A DNA stretch of 64,000 nt from the NCBI RefSeq assembly GCF_005405925.1, contig NZ_BJHV01000001.1, forward strand, positions 6,014,001 through 6,078,000, read 5' to 3'. The first letter of the stretch is position 1. Each line of letters begins with the position of its first letter. A model generated the notes under the pieces. That model was not told the origin of the DNA. It saw nothing but the letters and a program-made list of their open reading frames with translations, and made no database searches. Of the stretch, positions 34,081 to 42,795 are shown one piece after another. The stretch is from Streptomyces antimycoticus. GTDB taxonomy: Bacteria; Actinomycetota; Actinomycetes; Streptomycetales; Streptomycetaceae. Both the position numbers and the translations under genes were made by a program.

Positions 34081-34917
34081 ATGGTGGAGATCAAGACTCC
34101 CGAGCAGATCGCGAAGATGCGTGAGGCGGGACTGGTCGTCGCCGCCATCCACGAGGCGACACGGGCGGCCGCCGTCCCCGGCGCCACCACCAAGGACCTG
34201 GACGACGTCGCCCGTAAGGTCATCGCCGACCACGGCGCCAAGTCGAACTTCCTGGGCTACGGCGGCTTCCCCGCCACGATCTGCACCTCGGTGAACGACA
34301 TCGTGGTGCACGGCATCCCGGACCAGGAGACCGTCCTCAAGGACGGCGACATCATCTCCATCGACGCGGGCGCGATCGTGGACGGCTGGCACGGCGACGC
34401 CGCCTTCACCGCCTTCGTGGGCACCGGTCACGCCCCGGAGCTGTACGAGCTCAGCCGGGTGACCGAGGAGTCGATGTGGGCCGGGATCGCGGCGGTCCGC
34501 AAGGGCCACCGGCTCATCGACATCTCCAAGGCGATCGAGGGCTACATCCGCCGCCAGCCCCGCCCGGCCTCCGGCAAGTACGGGATCATCGAGGACTACG
34601 GCGGCCATGGCATCGGCACCCAGATGCACATGGACCCGCATCTGCTGAACTATGTCTCGAAGAAGCGCGGCAAGGGCCCGCGGCTGGGCCCCGGCTTCTG
34701 CATCGCGATCGAGCCCATGGTGAGCCTGGGCACCGCGAAGACGCATGTGCTGTCCGACGACTGGACCGTCAAGACGGACGACGGGACCTGGTCCAGCCAC
34801 TGGGAGCACTCGGTCGCGCTGACCGAGGAGGGCCCGCTGGTGCTGACCGCCGTCGACGGCGGCAAGGCCAAGCTGGCCGAGCTGGGCGTGGAGGCCGCGC
34901 CCGATCCCCTGGCCTGA
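34081..34917 (+). CDS. map: Methionine aminopeptidase, type I
   Basis: 278 residues from ATG 34081; GTG 34078 is an alternative. Removes the initiator Met. Metal ligands are visible in SIDAGAIVDGWHGDAAF (two Asp), GGHGIGTQMH (His), IEPMVS (Glu) and EHSVALTEEG (Glu). Lies between adk and infA, as in other streptomycetes. Confidence 0.97.
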   Translation: MVEIKTPEQIAKMREAGLVVAAIHEATRAAAVPGATTKDLDDVARKVIADHGAKSNFLGYGGFPATICTSVNDIVVHGIPDQETVLKDGDIISIDAGAIVDGWHGDAAFTAFVGTGHAPELYELSRVTEESMWAGIAAVRKGHRLIDISKAIEGYIRRQPRPASGKYGIIEDYGGHGIGTQMHMDPHLLNYVSKKRGKGPRLGPGFCIAIEPMVSLGTAKTHVLSDDWTVKTDDGTWSSHWEHSVALTEEGPLVLTAVDGGKAKLAELGVEAAPDPLA

Positions 34918-34946
34918 CGATCTCCGTGGGCATAAAGATCTCGATC

Positions 34947-34965
34947 CCGGGGCATCATGCCCCGG
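34947..34965 (+). terminator. Hairpin after map
   Basis: CCGGGGCA-TCA-TGCCCCGG, a perfect 8-bp stem 30 bases after the map stop, followed by ATTCGTGTTT. Possible terminator ahead of a separate infA promoter. Confidence 0.55.
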
Positions 34966-34967
34966 AT

Positions 34968-34996
34968 TCGTGTTTCGGGATGCCCTGACGTAGACT
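34968..34996 (+). promoter_or_regulatory. Possible infA promoter
   Basis: TAGACT at 34991-34996 is a good minus-10; no strong minus-35 is visible. It lies 72 bases before infA, after the map hairpin. Confidence 0.35.
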
Positions 34997-35067
34997 GACA
35001 CGTCGGCTCACGCATGCCCTCCCGCATGTGGCGAGCCGATCAAGGTAGCCGATCCCGAAAGCAGGAC

Positions 35068-35289
35068 ATGGCCAAGAAGCAAGGCGCCATCGAAATCGAG
35101 GGCACCGTGATCGAGTCTCTGCCGAACGCGATGTTCAAGGTGGAGCTTCAGAACGGTCACAAGGTCCTCGCGCACATCAGCGGCAAGATGCGCATGCACT
35201 ACATCCGCATCTTGCCCGATGACCGGGTCGTGGTGGAGCTGTCTCCGTACGACCTCACGCGCGGACGGATCGTCTACCGCTACAAGTAG
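35068..35289 (+). CDS. infA: Translation initiation factor IF-1
   Basis: 73 residues, OB-fold, binds the 30S A site during initiation. The ATG at 35068 gives [17 protein letters not shown] and the conserved end [12 protein letters not shown]. The upstream in-frame stretch is leader. Confidence 0.98.
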   Translation: MAKKQGAIEIEGTVIESLPNAMFKVELQNGHKVLAHISGKMRMHYIRILPDDRVVVELSPYDLTRGRIVYRYK

Positions 35290-35316
35290 ATCTCACGACC
35301 CGGAGAACCTCACACC

Positions 35317-35430
35317 ATGAAGGTCAAGCCGAGCGTCAAGAAGATCTGCGACAAGTGCAAGGTGATCCGCCGCCACGGCCGGGTCATGGTCATTTGCGAC
35401 AACCTGCGCCACAAGCAGCGCCAGGGCTGA
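35317..35430 (+). CDS. rpmJ: 50S ribosomal protein L36, zinc-binding type
   Basis: 37 residues ([19 protein letters not shown] to the end RHKQRQG). A zinc site is formed by Cys11, Cys14, Cys27 and His32, the C+ form. ATG start after CCCGGAGAACC, 27 bases after infA. Confidence 0.98.
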   Translation: MKVKPSVKKICDKCKVIRRHGRVMVICDNLRHKQRQG

Positions 35431-35487
35431 CGCACACCGGCCGGATATCCTGCACCACTCGCAGCATCTTCGCGCGACGTCAAACTT

Positions 35488-35501
35488 TGCGTACATACGC
35501 A
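35488..35501. promoter_or_regulatory. Palindrome between rpmJ and rpsM
   Basis: TGCGTA-CA-TACGCA, perfect 6-bp arms. Also in this 195-nt spacer is a CCCCGGTC/GGCCGGGG hairpin at 35532-35550. Either may be an operator or an mRNA structure before rpsM. Confidence 0.4.
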
Positions 35502-35625
35502 GTCACCCGTTCCCGCCTCGCGGGACGACACCCCCGGTCGGAGGCCGGGGACCCGGTAGCCGTGCGAACGGTGGCCCGGGAGTGGTGCTGCGGAAGACCT
35601 CCGACAACCATCTGGAGCCAGATTC

Positions 35626-36006
35626 ATGGCACGCCTCGCAGGCGTTGATCTCCCGCGCGAAAAGCGCGTCGAGGTCGCCCTCACCTACGTCTTCGGCATC
35701 GGTCGCACCCTTGCCCAGCAGACGCTCGCCAACACCGGTGTGAACCCGGACACCCGCGTTCGTGACCTGGGCGAAGAAGACCTGGTCAAGATCCGCGAGT
35801 ACGTGGACAACAACATCAAGACCGAGGGTGACCTCCGTCGCGAGATCCAGGCCGACATCCGCCGCAAGGTCGAGATCGGCTGCTACCAGGGTCTGCGCCA
35901 CCGCCGCGGCCTTCCGGTCCACGGCCAGCGCACCAGCACCAACGCCCGCACCCGCAAGGGCCCGCGTCGCGCCATCGCCGGTAAGAAGAAGCCGGGCAAG
36001 AAGTAG
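35626..36006 (+). CDS. rpsM: 30S ribosomal protein S13
   Basis: 126 residues, [20 protein letters not shown] at the start, HxTH-type fold and basic tail ending GKKKPGKK that reaches the P-site tRNA. First gene of the alpha group. Confidence 0.98.
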   Translation: MARLAGVDLPREKRVEVALTYVFGIGRTLAQQTLANTGVNPDTRVRDLGEEDLVKIREYVDNNIKTEGDLRREIQADIRRKVEIGCYQGLRHRRGLPVHGQRTSTNARTRKGPRRAIAGKKKPGKK

Positions 36007-36072
36007 TCCGCACCGGACGCTGTCAAGCGGTCCGAGCTGTAGGACCGACCACCTCCACGGGAGATTTCAGGA

Positions 36073-36477
36073 ATGCCTCCGAAGAGCAGGACGGCCGGCG
36101 CCAAGAAGGTGCGCCGCAAGGAGAAGAAGAACGTCGCCCACGGGCACGCTCACATCAAGAGCACGTTCAACAACACCATCGTCTCGATCACGGACCCGAC
36201 CGGGAACGTGATCTCTTGGGCCTCTGCCGGCCACGTCGGCTTCAAGGGCTCGCGCAAGTCCACTCCGTTCGCCGCGCAGATGGCCGCCGAGTCGGCCGCC
36301 CGCCGCGCGCAGGAGCACGGCATGCGCAAGGTCGACGTGTTCGTCAAGGGTCCGGGCTCCGGCCGTGAGACCGCGATCCGCTCGCTCCAGGCCACCGGCC
36401 TGGAGGTGGGTTCGATCCAGGACGTCACTCCGACTCCGCACAACGGATGCCGCCCGCCCAAGCGTCGGCGTGTCTGA
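36073..36477 (+). CDS. rpsK: 30S ribosomal protein S11
   Basis: 134 residues with the conserved [20 protein letters not shown] and C-terminal [16 protein letters not shown]. Forms the platform with S7 and S18. Confidence 0.99.
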   Translation: MPPKSRTAGAKKVRRKEKKNVAHGHAHIKSTFNNTIVSITDPTGNVISWASAGHVGFKGSRKSTPFAAQMAAESAARRAQEHGMRKVDVFVKGPGSGRETAIRSLQATGLEVGSIQDVTPTPHNGCRPPKRRRV

Positions 36478-36504
36478 CCGGCTGAAGTAGGAGACAACAG
36501 AAAC

Positions 36505-37130
36505 ATGGCGCGTTACACCGGGGCCGACTGCAAGCGTTGCCGTCGGGAGAAGCAGAAGCTCTTCCTCAAGGGGAGCAAGTGCGAGAGCGCGAAGTGCCCG
36601 ATCGAGATCCGTCCTTACCCCCGGGTGAGCACGGTCGCGGGCGCACCAAGGACAGCGAGTACCTGCTGCAGCTCCGTGAGAAGCAGAAGGCGACCCGCAT
36701 CTACGGCGTCCTTGAGAAGCAGTTCCGTGGCTACTACGCGGAGGCGAACAAGAAGTCCGGCAAGACCGGCGAGAACTTGCTTCGCATCCTCGAGACCCGC
36801 CTCGACAACGTGGTCTACCGGGCCGGCTTCGCCAAGTCCCGCGACCACGCCCGTCAGCTGGTCCGCCACGGCCACATCAACGTGAACGGCCGCAAGACCG
36901 ACATTCCGTCGGCCCGCGTCACCGTGAACGACATCATCGAGGTCCGCACGAAGTCCCGGACCCTGACCCCCTTCCAGGTGGCTCAGGCCGAGGCGGGCGA
37001 GCGCACGGTGCCGGCGTGGCTCGAGGCCATTCCGTCGCAGCTGCGGATCCTCGTGCACTCCATGCCCGAGCGCCAGGTGATCGACACCCAGGTGCAGGAG
37101 CAGCTGATCGTCGAGCTCTACTCCAAGTAG
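36505..37130 (+). CDS. rpsD: 30S ribosomal protein S4, zinc-binding type, frameshifted in this sequence
   Basis: The N-terminus [20 protein letters not shown] carries a zinc site (Cys9, 12, 26, 31). The frame is correct up to IEIRPYP, then departs; S4 sequence resumes in the next frame at [17 protein letters not shown] and runs to 37130 (ending [11 protein letters not shown]). The break lies at CCCCC, 36618-36622; a sixth C gives [11 protein letters not shown], the expected sequence, and a 208-residue protein. S4 is essential for 30S assembly, so this is an error in the sequence rather than a real mutation. The S4 RNA-binding domain ([20 protein letters not shown]) is intact. Confidence 0.95.
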
Positions 37131-37145
37131 TAGACCGCTGGACGA

Positions 37146-37184
37146 TACGGGCGGTACGGAGCCGTTTGGCGCGTACCGCCCGTA
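37146..37184 (+). promoter_or_regulatory. 12-bp inverted repeat between rpsD and rpoA
   Basis: TACGGGCGGTAC (37146-37157) is perfectly complementary to GTACCGCCCGTA (37173-37184), with a 15-nt loop. No T-run. Possible partial terminator or processing site that adjusts rpoA expression. Confidence 0.6.
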
Positions 37185-37237
37185 CCATTGAAGGGTTCGG
37201 CGTCAAATAGCGGGCGCCGAAGACTGGAGGCAAACCC

Positions 37238-38260
37238 ATGCTGATCGCTCAGCGTCCCTCGTTGACCGAAGAGGTCGTCGACGAGTTCCGCTCCCGGTTC
37301 GTGATCGAGCCGCTGGAGCCGGGCTTCGGCTACACCCTCGGAAACTCCCTGCGTCGTACGCTCCTCTCCTCGATCCCCGGTGCGGCCGTCACCAGCATCC
37401 GGATCGACGGGGTCCTGCACGAGTTCACCACCGTGCCGGGCGTCAAGGAGGACGTCACCGACCTGATCCTCAACATCAAGCAGCTGGTCGTCTCCTCGGA
37501 GCACGACGAGCCGGTCGTGATGTACCTGCGCAAGCAGGGCCCGGGTCTGGTCACCGCCGCCGACATCGCCCCGCCGGCCGGTGTCGAGGTGCACAACCCC
37601 GACCTGGTCCTGGCCACGCTGAACGGCAAGGGCAAGCTGGAGATGGAGCTCACGGTCGAGCGTGGCCGTGGTTACGTCTCCGCCGTGCAGAACAAGCAGG
37701 TCGGCCAGGAGATCGGCCGGATCCCGGTCGACTCGATCTACTCGCCGGTGCTCAAGGTCACCTACAAGGTCGAGGCGACCCGAGTCGAGCAGCGCACCGA
37801 CTTCGACAAGCTGATCGTCGACGTCGAGACCAAGCAGGCCATGCGGCCGCGTGACGCCATGGCGTCGGCCGGTAAGACCCTGGTCGAGCTGTTCGGCCTG
37901 GCCCGCGAGCTGAACGTGGACGCCGAGGGCATCGACATGGGCCCGTCCCCGACGGACGCCGCCCTGGCCGCCGATCTGGCGCTGCCGATCGAGGAGCTCG
38001 AGCTCACCGTCCGCTCGTACAACTGCCTCAAGCGCGAGGGCATCCACTCCGTGGGTGAGCTCGTGGCGCGGTCCGAGGCGGACCTGCTCGACATCCGGAA
38101 CTTCGGCGCCAAGTCGATCGACGAGGTCAAGGCGAAGCTGGCCGGTATGGGCCTGGCGCTCAAGGACAGCCCGCCCGGATTCGACCCGACCGCCGCCGCT
38201 GACGCCTTCGGCGCCGACGACGACGCGGATGCCGGTTTCGTGGAGACCGAGCAGTACTAG
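37238..38260 (+). CDS. rpoA: RNA polymerase alpha subunit
   Basis: 340 residues. The N-terminal dimerisation domain (about 1-230) includes [21 protein letters not shown] linker leads to the C-terminal domain (about 250-310) with [20 protein letters not shown] and the DIRNFGAKS helix-hairpin-helix that contacts UP elements and activators. The start follows GGAGG. Confidence 0.99.
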   Translation: MLIAQRPSLTEEVVDEFRSRFVIEPLEPGFGYTLGNSLRRTLLSSIPGAAVTSIRIDGVLHEFTTVPGVKEDVTDLILNIKQLVVSSEHDEPVVMYLRKQGPGLVTAADIAPPAGVEVHNPDLVLATLNGKGKLEMELTVERGRGYVSAVQNKQVGQEIGRIPVDSIYSPVLKVTYKVEATRVEQRTDFDKLIVDVETKQAMRPRDAMASAGKTLVELFGLARELNVDAEGIDMGPSPTDAALAADLALPIEELELTVRSYNCLKREGIHSVGELVARSEADLLDIRNFGAKSIDEVKAKLAGMGLALKDSPPGFDPTAAADAFGADDDADAGFVETEQY

Positions 38261-38373
38261 AGACCTGCTGGTCCGCTGTGGCTGAGGCGTTGCCCTCGAT
38301 CGCCGGACGGGCTGGATTTTGTTCACTGACACCGGTACCTCATACGGCCGGTGCAGACATCTAGGAGAGACAC

Positions 38374-38904
38374 ATGCCGAAGCCCACCAAGGGCGCCCGT
38401 CTGGGCGGCAGCGCTGCGCACGAGCGGCTCCTGCTGGCGAACCTCGCCACCGCGCTGTTCGAGCACGGCCGGATCACCACCACCGAGGCGAAGGCCCGCC
38501 GCCTGCGCCCGGTCGCGGAGAAGCTGGTCACCAAGGCGAAGAAGGGCGACCTTCACAACCGCCGTCTGGTGCTGCAGACCATCCGCGACAAGAGCGTCGT
38601 GCACACCCTCTTCACCGAGATCGGCCCGCGCTACGAGAACCGGCCGGGTGGCTACACCCGCATCACCAAGATCGGTAACCGTCGTGGCGACAACGCCCCG
38701 ATGGCGGTCATCGAGCTGGTCGAGGCGCTGACCGTGCAGCAGGAGGCGGTCGGCGAGGCCGAGGCCGCCACCAAGCGCACCGCCAAGGACGCTGCCGGTG
38801 ACACGGCCGCCGCGAACCTCAAGAAGGACGAGGCCACCGAGGCCCCGGCCGCCGAGGCCGAGGCGACTGAGGCTCCGGCCGCCGAGGAGTCGAAGGACGC
38901 CTGA
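38374..38904 (+). CDS. rplQ: 50S ribosomal protein L17
   Basis: 176 residues. The conserved core ([20 protein letters not shown] to about 120) is followed by an Ala/Glu/Thr-rich tail seen in actinobacteria. The ATG follows TAGGAGAGAC. Last gene of the alpha group, 113 bases after rpoA. Confidence 0.99.
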   Translation: MPKPTKGARLGGSAAHERLLLANLATALFEHGRITTTEAKARRLRPVAEKLVTKAKKGDLHNRRLVLQTIRDKSVVHTLFTEIGPRYENRPGGYTRITKIGNRRGDNAPMAVIELVEALTVQQEAVGEAEAATKRTAKDAAGDTAAANLKKDEATEAPAAEAEATEAPAAEESKDA

Positions 38905-38989
38905 GGCGTCGCTACGGCTTTCGTTGTCACGGACGGGCCCGCCCCAGAATCTGGGAGCGGGCCCGTTCCGCATGGAGAGGAACGACCCA

Positions 38990-39856
38990 GTGAGTGACGC
39001 GGCGGCGCCCGGTTTCGTACGGGTCCGGCTGGATCTGAGTTACGACGGCAAGGACTTCTCGGGCTGGGCCAAGCAGCGCGAGCGGCGCACCGTGCAGGGC
39101 GAGCTGGAGAGCGCGCTGCGGACGGTGACGCGCTCCTCGGAGACCTTTGAGCTGACCGTCGCGGGCCGCACCGACGCTGGGGTCCATGCCCGTGGCCAGG
39201 TGGCGCATGTGGATCTGCCCGAGGCGCTGTGGGCCGAGCACCGGGACAGGCTGCTGCGGCGGCTCGCCGGCCGGCTGCCCCATGACGTACGGGTCTGGAA
39301 GGTCGAGCAGGCCCCGCCCGGGTTCAACGCCCGCTTCTCCGCGATCTGGCGGCGCTACGCCTACCGGGTCACCGACCATCCCGGCGGGGTCGATCCGCTG
39401 TTGCGCGGCCATGTGCTGTGGCATGACTGGCCGTTGGATGTGGATGCCATGAACGCGGCCTCCGAACGGCTCCTGGGCGAGCACGACTTCGCCGCGTACT
39501 GCAAGAAGCGCGACGGTGCCACCACCATCCGCACCCTCCAGCGGCTGGACTGGGTGCGCGGCGCGGACGGGGTCATCACGGCGACGGTTCGGGCGGACGC
39601 CTTCTGCCACAACATGGTGCGCTCGCTGGTGGGCGCCCTGCTCTTCGTCGGGGACGGCCACCGCCCCGCGGACTGGCCGGCCAAGGTGCTCTCCGCGGGG
39701 GTGCGCGACTCCGCCGTCCATGTCGTCCGTCCGCACGGCCTGACCCTGGAAGAGGTCGGCTATCCGGCCGATGACCAACTCGCCGCCCGTAACCGGGAGT
39801 CCCGCAACAAGCGCTCCCTGCCGGGTGCGACGGCGATCGGTTCCGGCTGCTGCTGA
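38990..39856 (+). CDS. truA: tRNA pseudouridine(38-40) synthase TruA
   Basis: 288 residues from GTG 38990, chosen for GGAGAGG nine bases upstream; ATG 38972 would add six residues. Catalytic Asp62 lies in [13 protein letters not shown]; the conserved FxAYCKKRD and [17 protein letters not shown] segments follow. Modifies uridines 38-40 in the anticodon arm. Follows rplQ, as in other streptomycetes. Confidence 0.97.
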   Translation: MSDAAAPGFVRVRLDLSYDGKDFSGWAKQRERRTVQGELESALRTVTRSSETFELTVAGRTDAGVHARGQVAHVDLPEALWAEHRDRLLRRLAGRLPHDVRVWKVEQAPPGFNARFSAIWRRYAYRVTDHPGGVDPLLRGHVLWHDWPLDVDAMNAASERLLGEHDFAAYCKKRDGATTIRTLQRLDWVRGADGVITATVRADAFCHNMVRSLVGALLFVGDGHRPADWPAKVLSAGVRDSAVHVVRPHGLTLEEVGYPADDQLAARNRESRNKRSLPGATAIGSGCC

Positions 39857-40030
39857 AATCGGCGGGTGTGGGCGGCCGATCATTGGGTACTCGCCACGCG
39901 CTTCGTGTGCCGACGACTGGGCGAGTGGGTCAAGGCGGCGGGGCTATCGGCATGATGCGACTTCCGGGGCCTCCGGAAGATCGATAAAATTTGCCAACCG
40001 ACAACGGTCGCCGACCGCGAAGGGATCCGC

Positions 40031-40909
40031 GTGAGTACCAGCGAGGCCGCTGTACGAGAGCGCCTGACCAGGGCTCTTCAGGAGCGCGACGAGGAAATCG
40101 CCGATCGCTGGGTCGAGCTGCAGATGGAGCAGGCCCTGCTTGACACCGACATCGGCGAGGCCGAACTGCGCGAGGAGGCCGACGCCTTGATCGAGGCGCT
40201 GGTTCCGGGCCTGCAGAGCGGTGTGCCGGTGGACCGGGTGGTGACCTCCACCCCGGGGCTGCACGAGGCCGTGGTGGGGCTGTCGATGCGCCGGGCGCGG
40301 GCGGGGGCCACGCCGACGGCGACCTCGCTCGCGGTGCTCGCGCTCAAGGAGGCGCTGCTCAAGGCGGTGCAGCGGGACACCCGGGACGCCGAGGAGCTGT
40401 TCGCCTCGGCCGTTTTCATGAACCGGCTGCTGGATGTGGCCGGGGCGCTGTCCTTCGAGACGTATGTGGAGGGCCGGGAGGAGATCATCCGCCGGCAGAG
40501 CCAGCAGTTGATGGAGCTGTCGACACCGGTGGTGCGGCTGTGGCGGCAGGTGCTGGCGGTGCCGCTGATCGGCACGCTGGACACCGCCCGGACCCAGGTG
40601 GTGATGGAGAATCTGCTCCAGGCCATCCAGGATCATGAGGCGCTGGTCGCGATCATCGACATCACGGGTGTGCCGACGGTGGACACCGCCGTCGCCCAGC
40701 ATCTGATGCAGACCGTGAACGCCGTGCGGCTCATGGGCGCGGACTGCGTGATCAGCGGGGTCCGCCCCTCGATCGCCCAGACCATCGCCCAGCTCGGCAT
40801 CGATCTGTCCACCATCCTCACGCGGGCGACGCTGGCCGACGCGCTGGCCGCCGCGATCAAGATGATCGACGGGCCCGGTCCCGACGGTGACGAAGGAGAT
40901 GGTCGGTGA
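40031..40909 (+). CDS. rsbR: RsbR-type stressosome protein with STAS domain
   Basis: 292 residues, GTG start after GAAGGGA. The N-terminal ~150 residues are a helical sensor region (non-heme-globin-like in the family). The C-terminal STAS domain contains DITGVPTVDTAVAQHL (about 210-225), with the Thr residues phosphorylated by RsbT in Bacillus. It would form the stressosome core with RsbS. First of five overlapping genes; overlaps the next by GTGA. Confidence 0.9.
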   Translation: MSTSEAAVRERLTRALQERDEEIADRWVELQMEQALLDTDIGEAELREEADALIEALVPGLQSGVPVDRVVTSTPGLHEAVVGLSMRRARAGATPTATSLAVLALKEALLKAVQRDTRDAEELFASAVFMNRLLDVAGALSFETYVEGREEIIRRQSQQLMELSTPVVRLWRQVLAVPLIGTLDTARTQVVMENLLQAIQDHEALVAIIDITGVPTVDTAVAQHLMQTVNAVRLMGADCVISGVRPSIAQTIAQLGIDLSTILTRATLADALAAAIKMIDGPGPDGDEGDGR

Positions 40910-41316
40910 ACGGTCATCGCTCGCCCGGCGTTCCGATTCTGCGACTGGGAGATGTCCTGGTCACGGGGCTGCTCAATGAGCTCGACGATCGGACCGCCAT
41001 CGCCTTCACCGAGGAGCTCACCGAGCGGATCTCGGCCGAGGGCGCCCGTGGGGTGCTCATCGACATCTCCCGGCTGGAGGTCATCGACTCCTTCGTGGCC
41101 CGGACGCTGATGGAGCTGACCACGGTGGCCCGGCTGCTGGGTGCCCGGGTGATCGTGGCCGGGATGCGACCGCCGGTGGCGATCACCCTGGTCGAGCTGG
41201 GGATCGAACTGGTCGGTGTGGAGACCGCACTCAATCCGGAGCAGGGGTTGGCCGCGCTGGGGTGGCGTCAGGCCCAGCAGCCCCTGGAAGGGGCCCGACG
41301 TGGCACTGCCCGGTGA
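40906..41316 (+). CDS. rsbS: RsbS-type STAS-domain antagonist
   Basis: 136 residues, a single STAS domain. The motif DISRLEVIDSFVART contains Ser62, the equivalent of the RsbT-phosphorylated Ser in Bacillus RsbS. It holds RsbT inactive in the stressosome until phosphorylated. Starts inside the rsbR stop (GTGA) with GAAGGAGATG upstream. Confidence 0.92.
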   Translation: MNGHRSPGVPILRLGDVLVTGLLNELDDRTAIAFTEELTERISAEGARGVLIDISRLEVIDSFVARTLMELTTVARLLGARVIVAGMRPPVAITLVELGIELVGVETALNPEQGLAALGWRQAQQPLEGARRGTAR

Positions 41317-41779
41317 ATCCACCCTCGCCTCCCACGGGCCCAAGCGGCCCGCGCGGGCGGAGAGCCGGCGCCCGCCCGCGTCGGCCACCTATCCGGTGCG
41401 CACGGAGGAGGACCTGTTGACGGTCCGCCATGCGGTGCGTGCGGCCACCGTCGAGGTGGGCTTCGGCCTGGTGGACCAGACCCGCGTGGTCACGGCCGCC
41501 AGCGAGCTGGCCCGTAACGCCTATGTCCACGGGGGCGGCGGCACCGTCACCCTCGACTATCCGCGCGAGCCCTCCGGACGGCGGGGGCTGCGGCTGACCG
41601 TCAAGGACGAGGGGCCGGGCATCGCGGACCTCGACGCGGCGCTCACCGACGGCTTCACCACCGGCTCGGGCCTGGGCCACGGGCTGGGCGGCGCCCGGCG
41701 GCTGATGGACGAGTTCACCGTGCGCACCGGCCCGGGCGAGGGCACCGTCGTGGTGGTCACCCGCTGGGCGGTCCGGTGA
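41300..41779 (+). CDS. rsbT: RsbT-type serine/threonine kinase
   Basis: 159 residues from GTG 41300, overlapping rsbS by 17 bases. GHKL ATPase fold: N-box ELARNAYVHGG, G1 box DEGPGI and GLGHGLGGARRLMDEF. Phosphorylates the STAS proteins, then activates an RsbU-type phosphatase. About 40 N-terminal residues are a Pro/Arg-rich extension not needed for the fold. Confidence 0.92.
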   Translation: MALPGESTLASHGPKRPARAESRRPPASATYPVRTEEDLLTVRHAVRAATVEVGFGLVDQTRVVTAASELARNAYVHGGGGTVTLDYPREPSGRRGLRLTVKDEGPGIADLDAALTDGFTTGSGLGHGLGGARRLMDEFTVRTGPGEGTVVVVTRWAVR

Positions 41780-42795
41780 CCCGCACGTTCACGGTGCCCA
41801 CCGCCCAGGTGCGCATCGACCACCACAGCGCCGTGCATCTGGCCGCCGAGACGGCGCGTGCGGTGGCCCGGGAGTGCGAGCTCCCGGGGGCGCTGCCCGA
41901 TCAGGCGGCGGTGATCGCCTCGGAGCTGGCGACCAACCTGGACAAGCACGCCAGCGACGGCACGCTCTACGTCCAGCCGCTGCCGCTGGGTCACGGGGTG
42001 GAGATCACCGCCGCCGACCGCGGCCCCGGTATGCACGACCCCGAGCGCTGTCTGGCCGACGGCTACACCACCTCCGGAACGCTGGGGGTCGGGCTCGGCG
42101 CCGTCAAGAGGATGGCGACCCACTTCACCATGCGCAGCGCGGATGGCACCGACGCGGGCACCTGGGCCTGCGCCCGCCTCACCGCGACCGGCGAGCAGCG
42201 GCCGGAGTGGCAGGGGGTGGGCGCGATCTGTCTGCCCGCCGAAGGGGAGGAGGGCTGCGGCGACGCCCGCGGGATCGTCGACACGGACGCCGCCCGCACC
42301 GCGGTCGTCCTCGACGGCCTGGGCCACGGCCGCGCGGCCGAGGAGGCGGCCCAGGCGGCGCTGCGGACCTTCCACACCGACCCCGACCGGCCGCTGCCGG
42401 AGGTGGTCACCCGGATGAACCGGGCCCTGCGGCACACCCGCGGGGCCGCCGTGGGGCTGCTGCGGCTGCACCACGACCGCGCCGACTACTGCGGCATCGG
42501 CAACATCCGCGCCCTCGCCCTGACCCCGCGCGGGGTCGAGCACCGGCTGACCGGACAGCCCGGGATCGTCGGCTGGGGCATGCCCGCCCCGCGCGTCCAC
42601 GGCTTCCCGCTGTCCCAGGGCGCCACGGCGGTGCTGCACAGCGACGGTATAGACGCCCGCTGGGCGCTGGACCCGCCCCCTTCCGTGCTCCGTCTTCCGC
42701 CGTCCCTGCTGTCCGCCGCACTCGCCCATGGCCATCGCCGCGTCCGCGACGACGCCACGGTGCTCGCGGCCAGGTCACCCTTAAGGCTTCCATGA
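41776..42795 (+). CDS. ATPase-PP2C fusion phosphatase, RsbX-like
   Basis: 339 residues. Residues 1-140 are a GHKL ATPase-like domain (ASELATNLDKHA, DRGPGM, GTLGVGLGAVKRM). Residues about 150-335 are a SpoIIE-type PP2C phosphatase (VVLDGLGHGRAAEEAA, LHSDGIDARW). It is expected to dephosphorylate RsbR/RsbS and reset the stressosome. Start GTG overlaps the rsbT stop (GTGA). Confidence 0.88.
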   Translation: MTRTFTVPTAQVRIDHHSAVHLAAETARAVARECELPGALPDQAAVIASELATNLDKHASDGTLYVQPLPLGHGVEITAADRGPGMHDPERCLADGYTTSGTLGVGLGAVKRMATHFTMRSADGTDAGTWACARLTATGEQRPEWQGVGAICLPAEGEEGCGDARGIVDTDAARTAVVLDGLGHGRAAEEAAQAALRTFHTDPDRPLPEVVTRMNRALRHTRGAAVGLLRLHHDRADYCGIGNIRALALTPRGVEHRLTGQPGIVGWGMPAPRVHGFPLSQGATAVLHSDGIDARWALDPPPSVLRLPPSLLSAALAHGHRRVRDDATVLAARSPLRLP

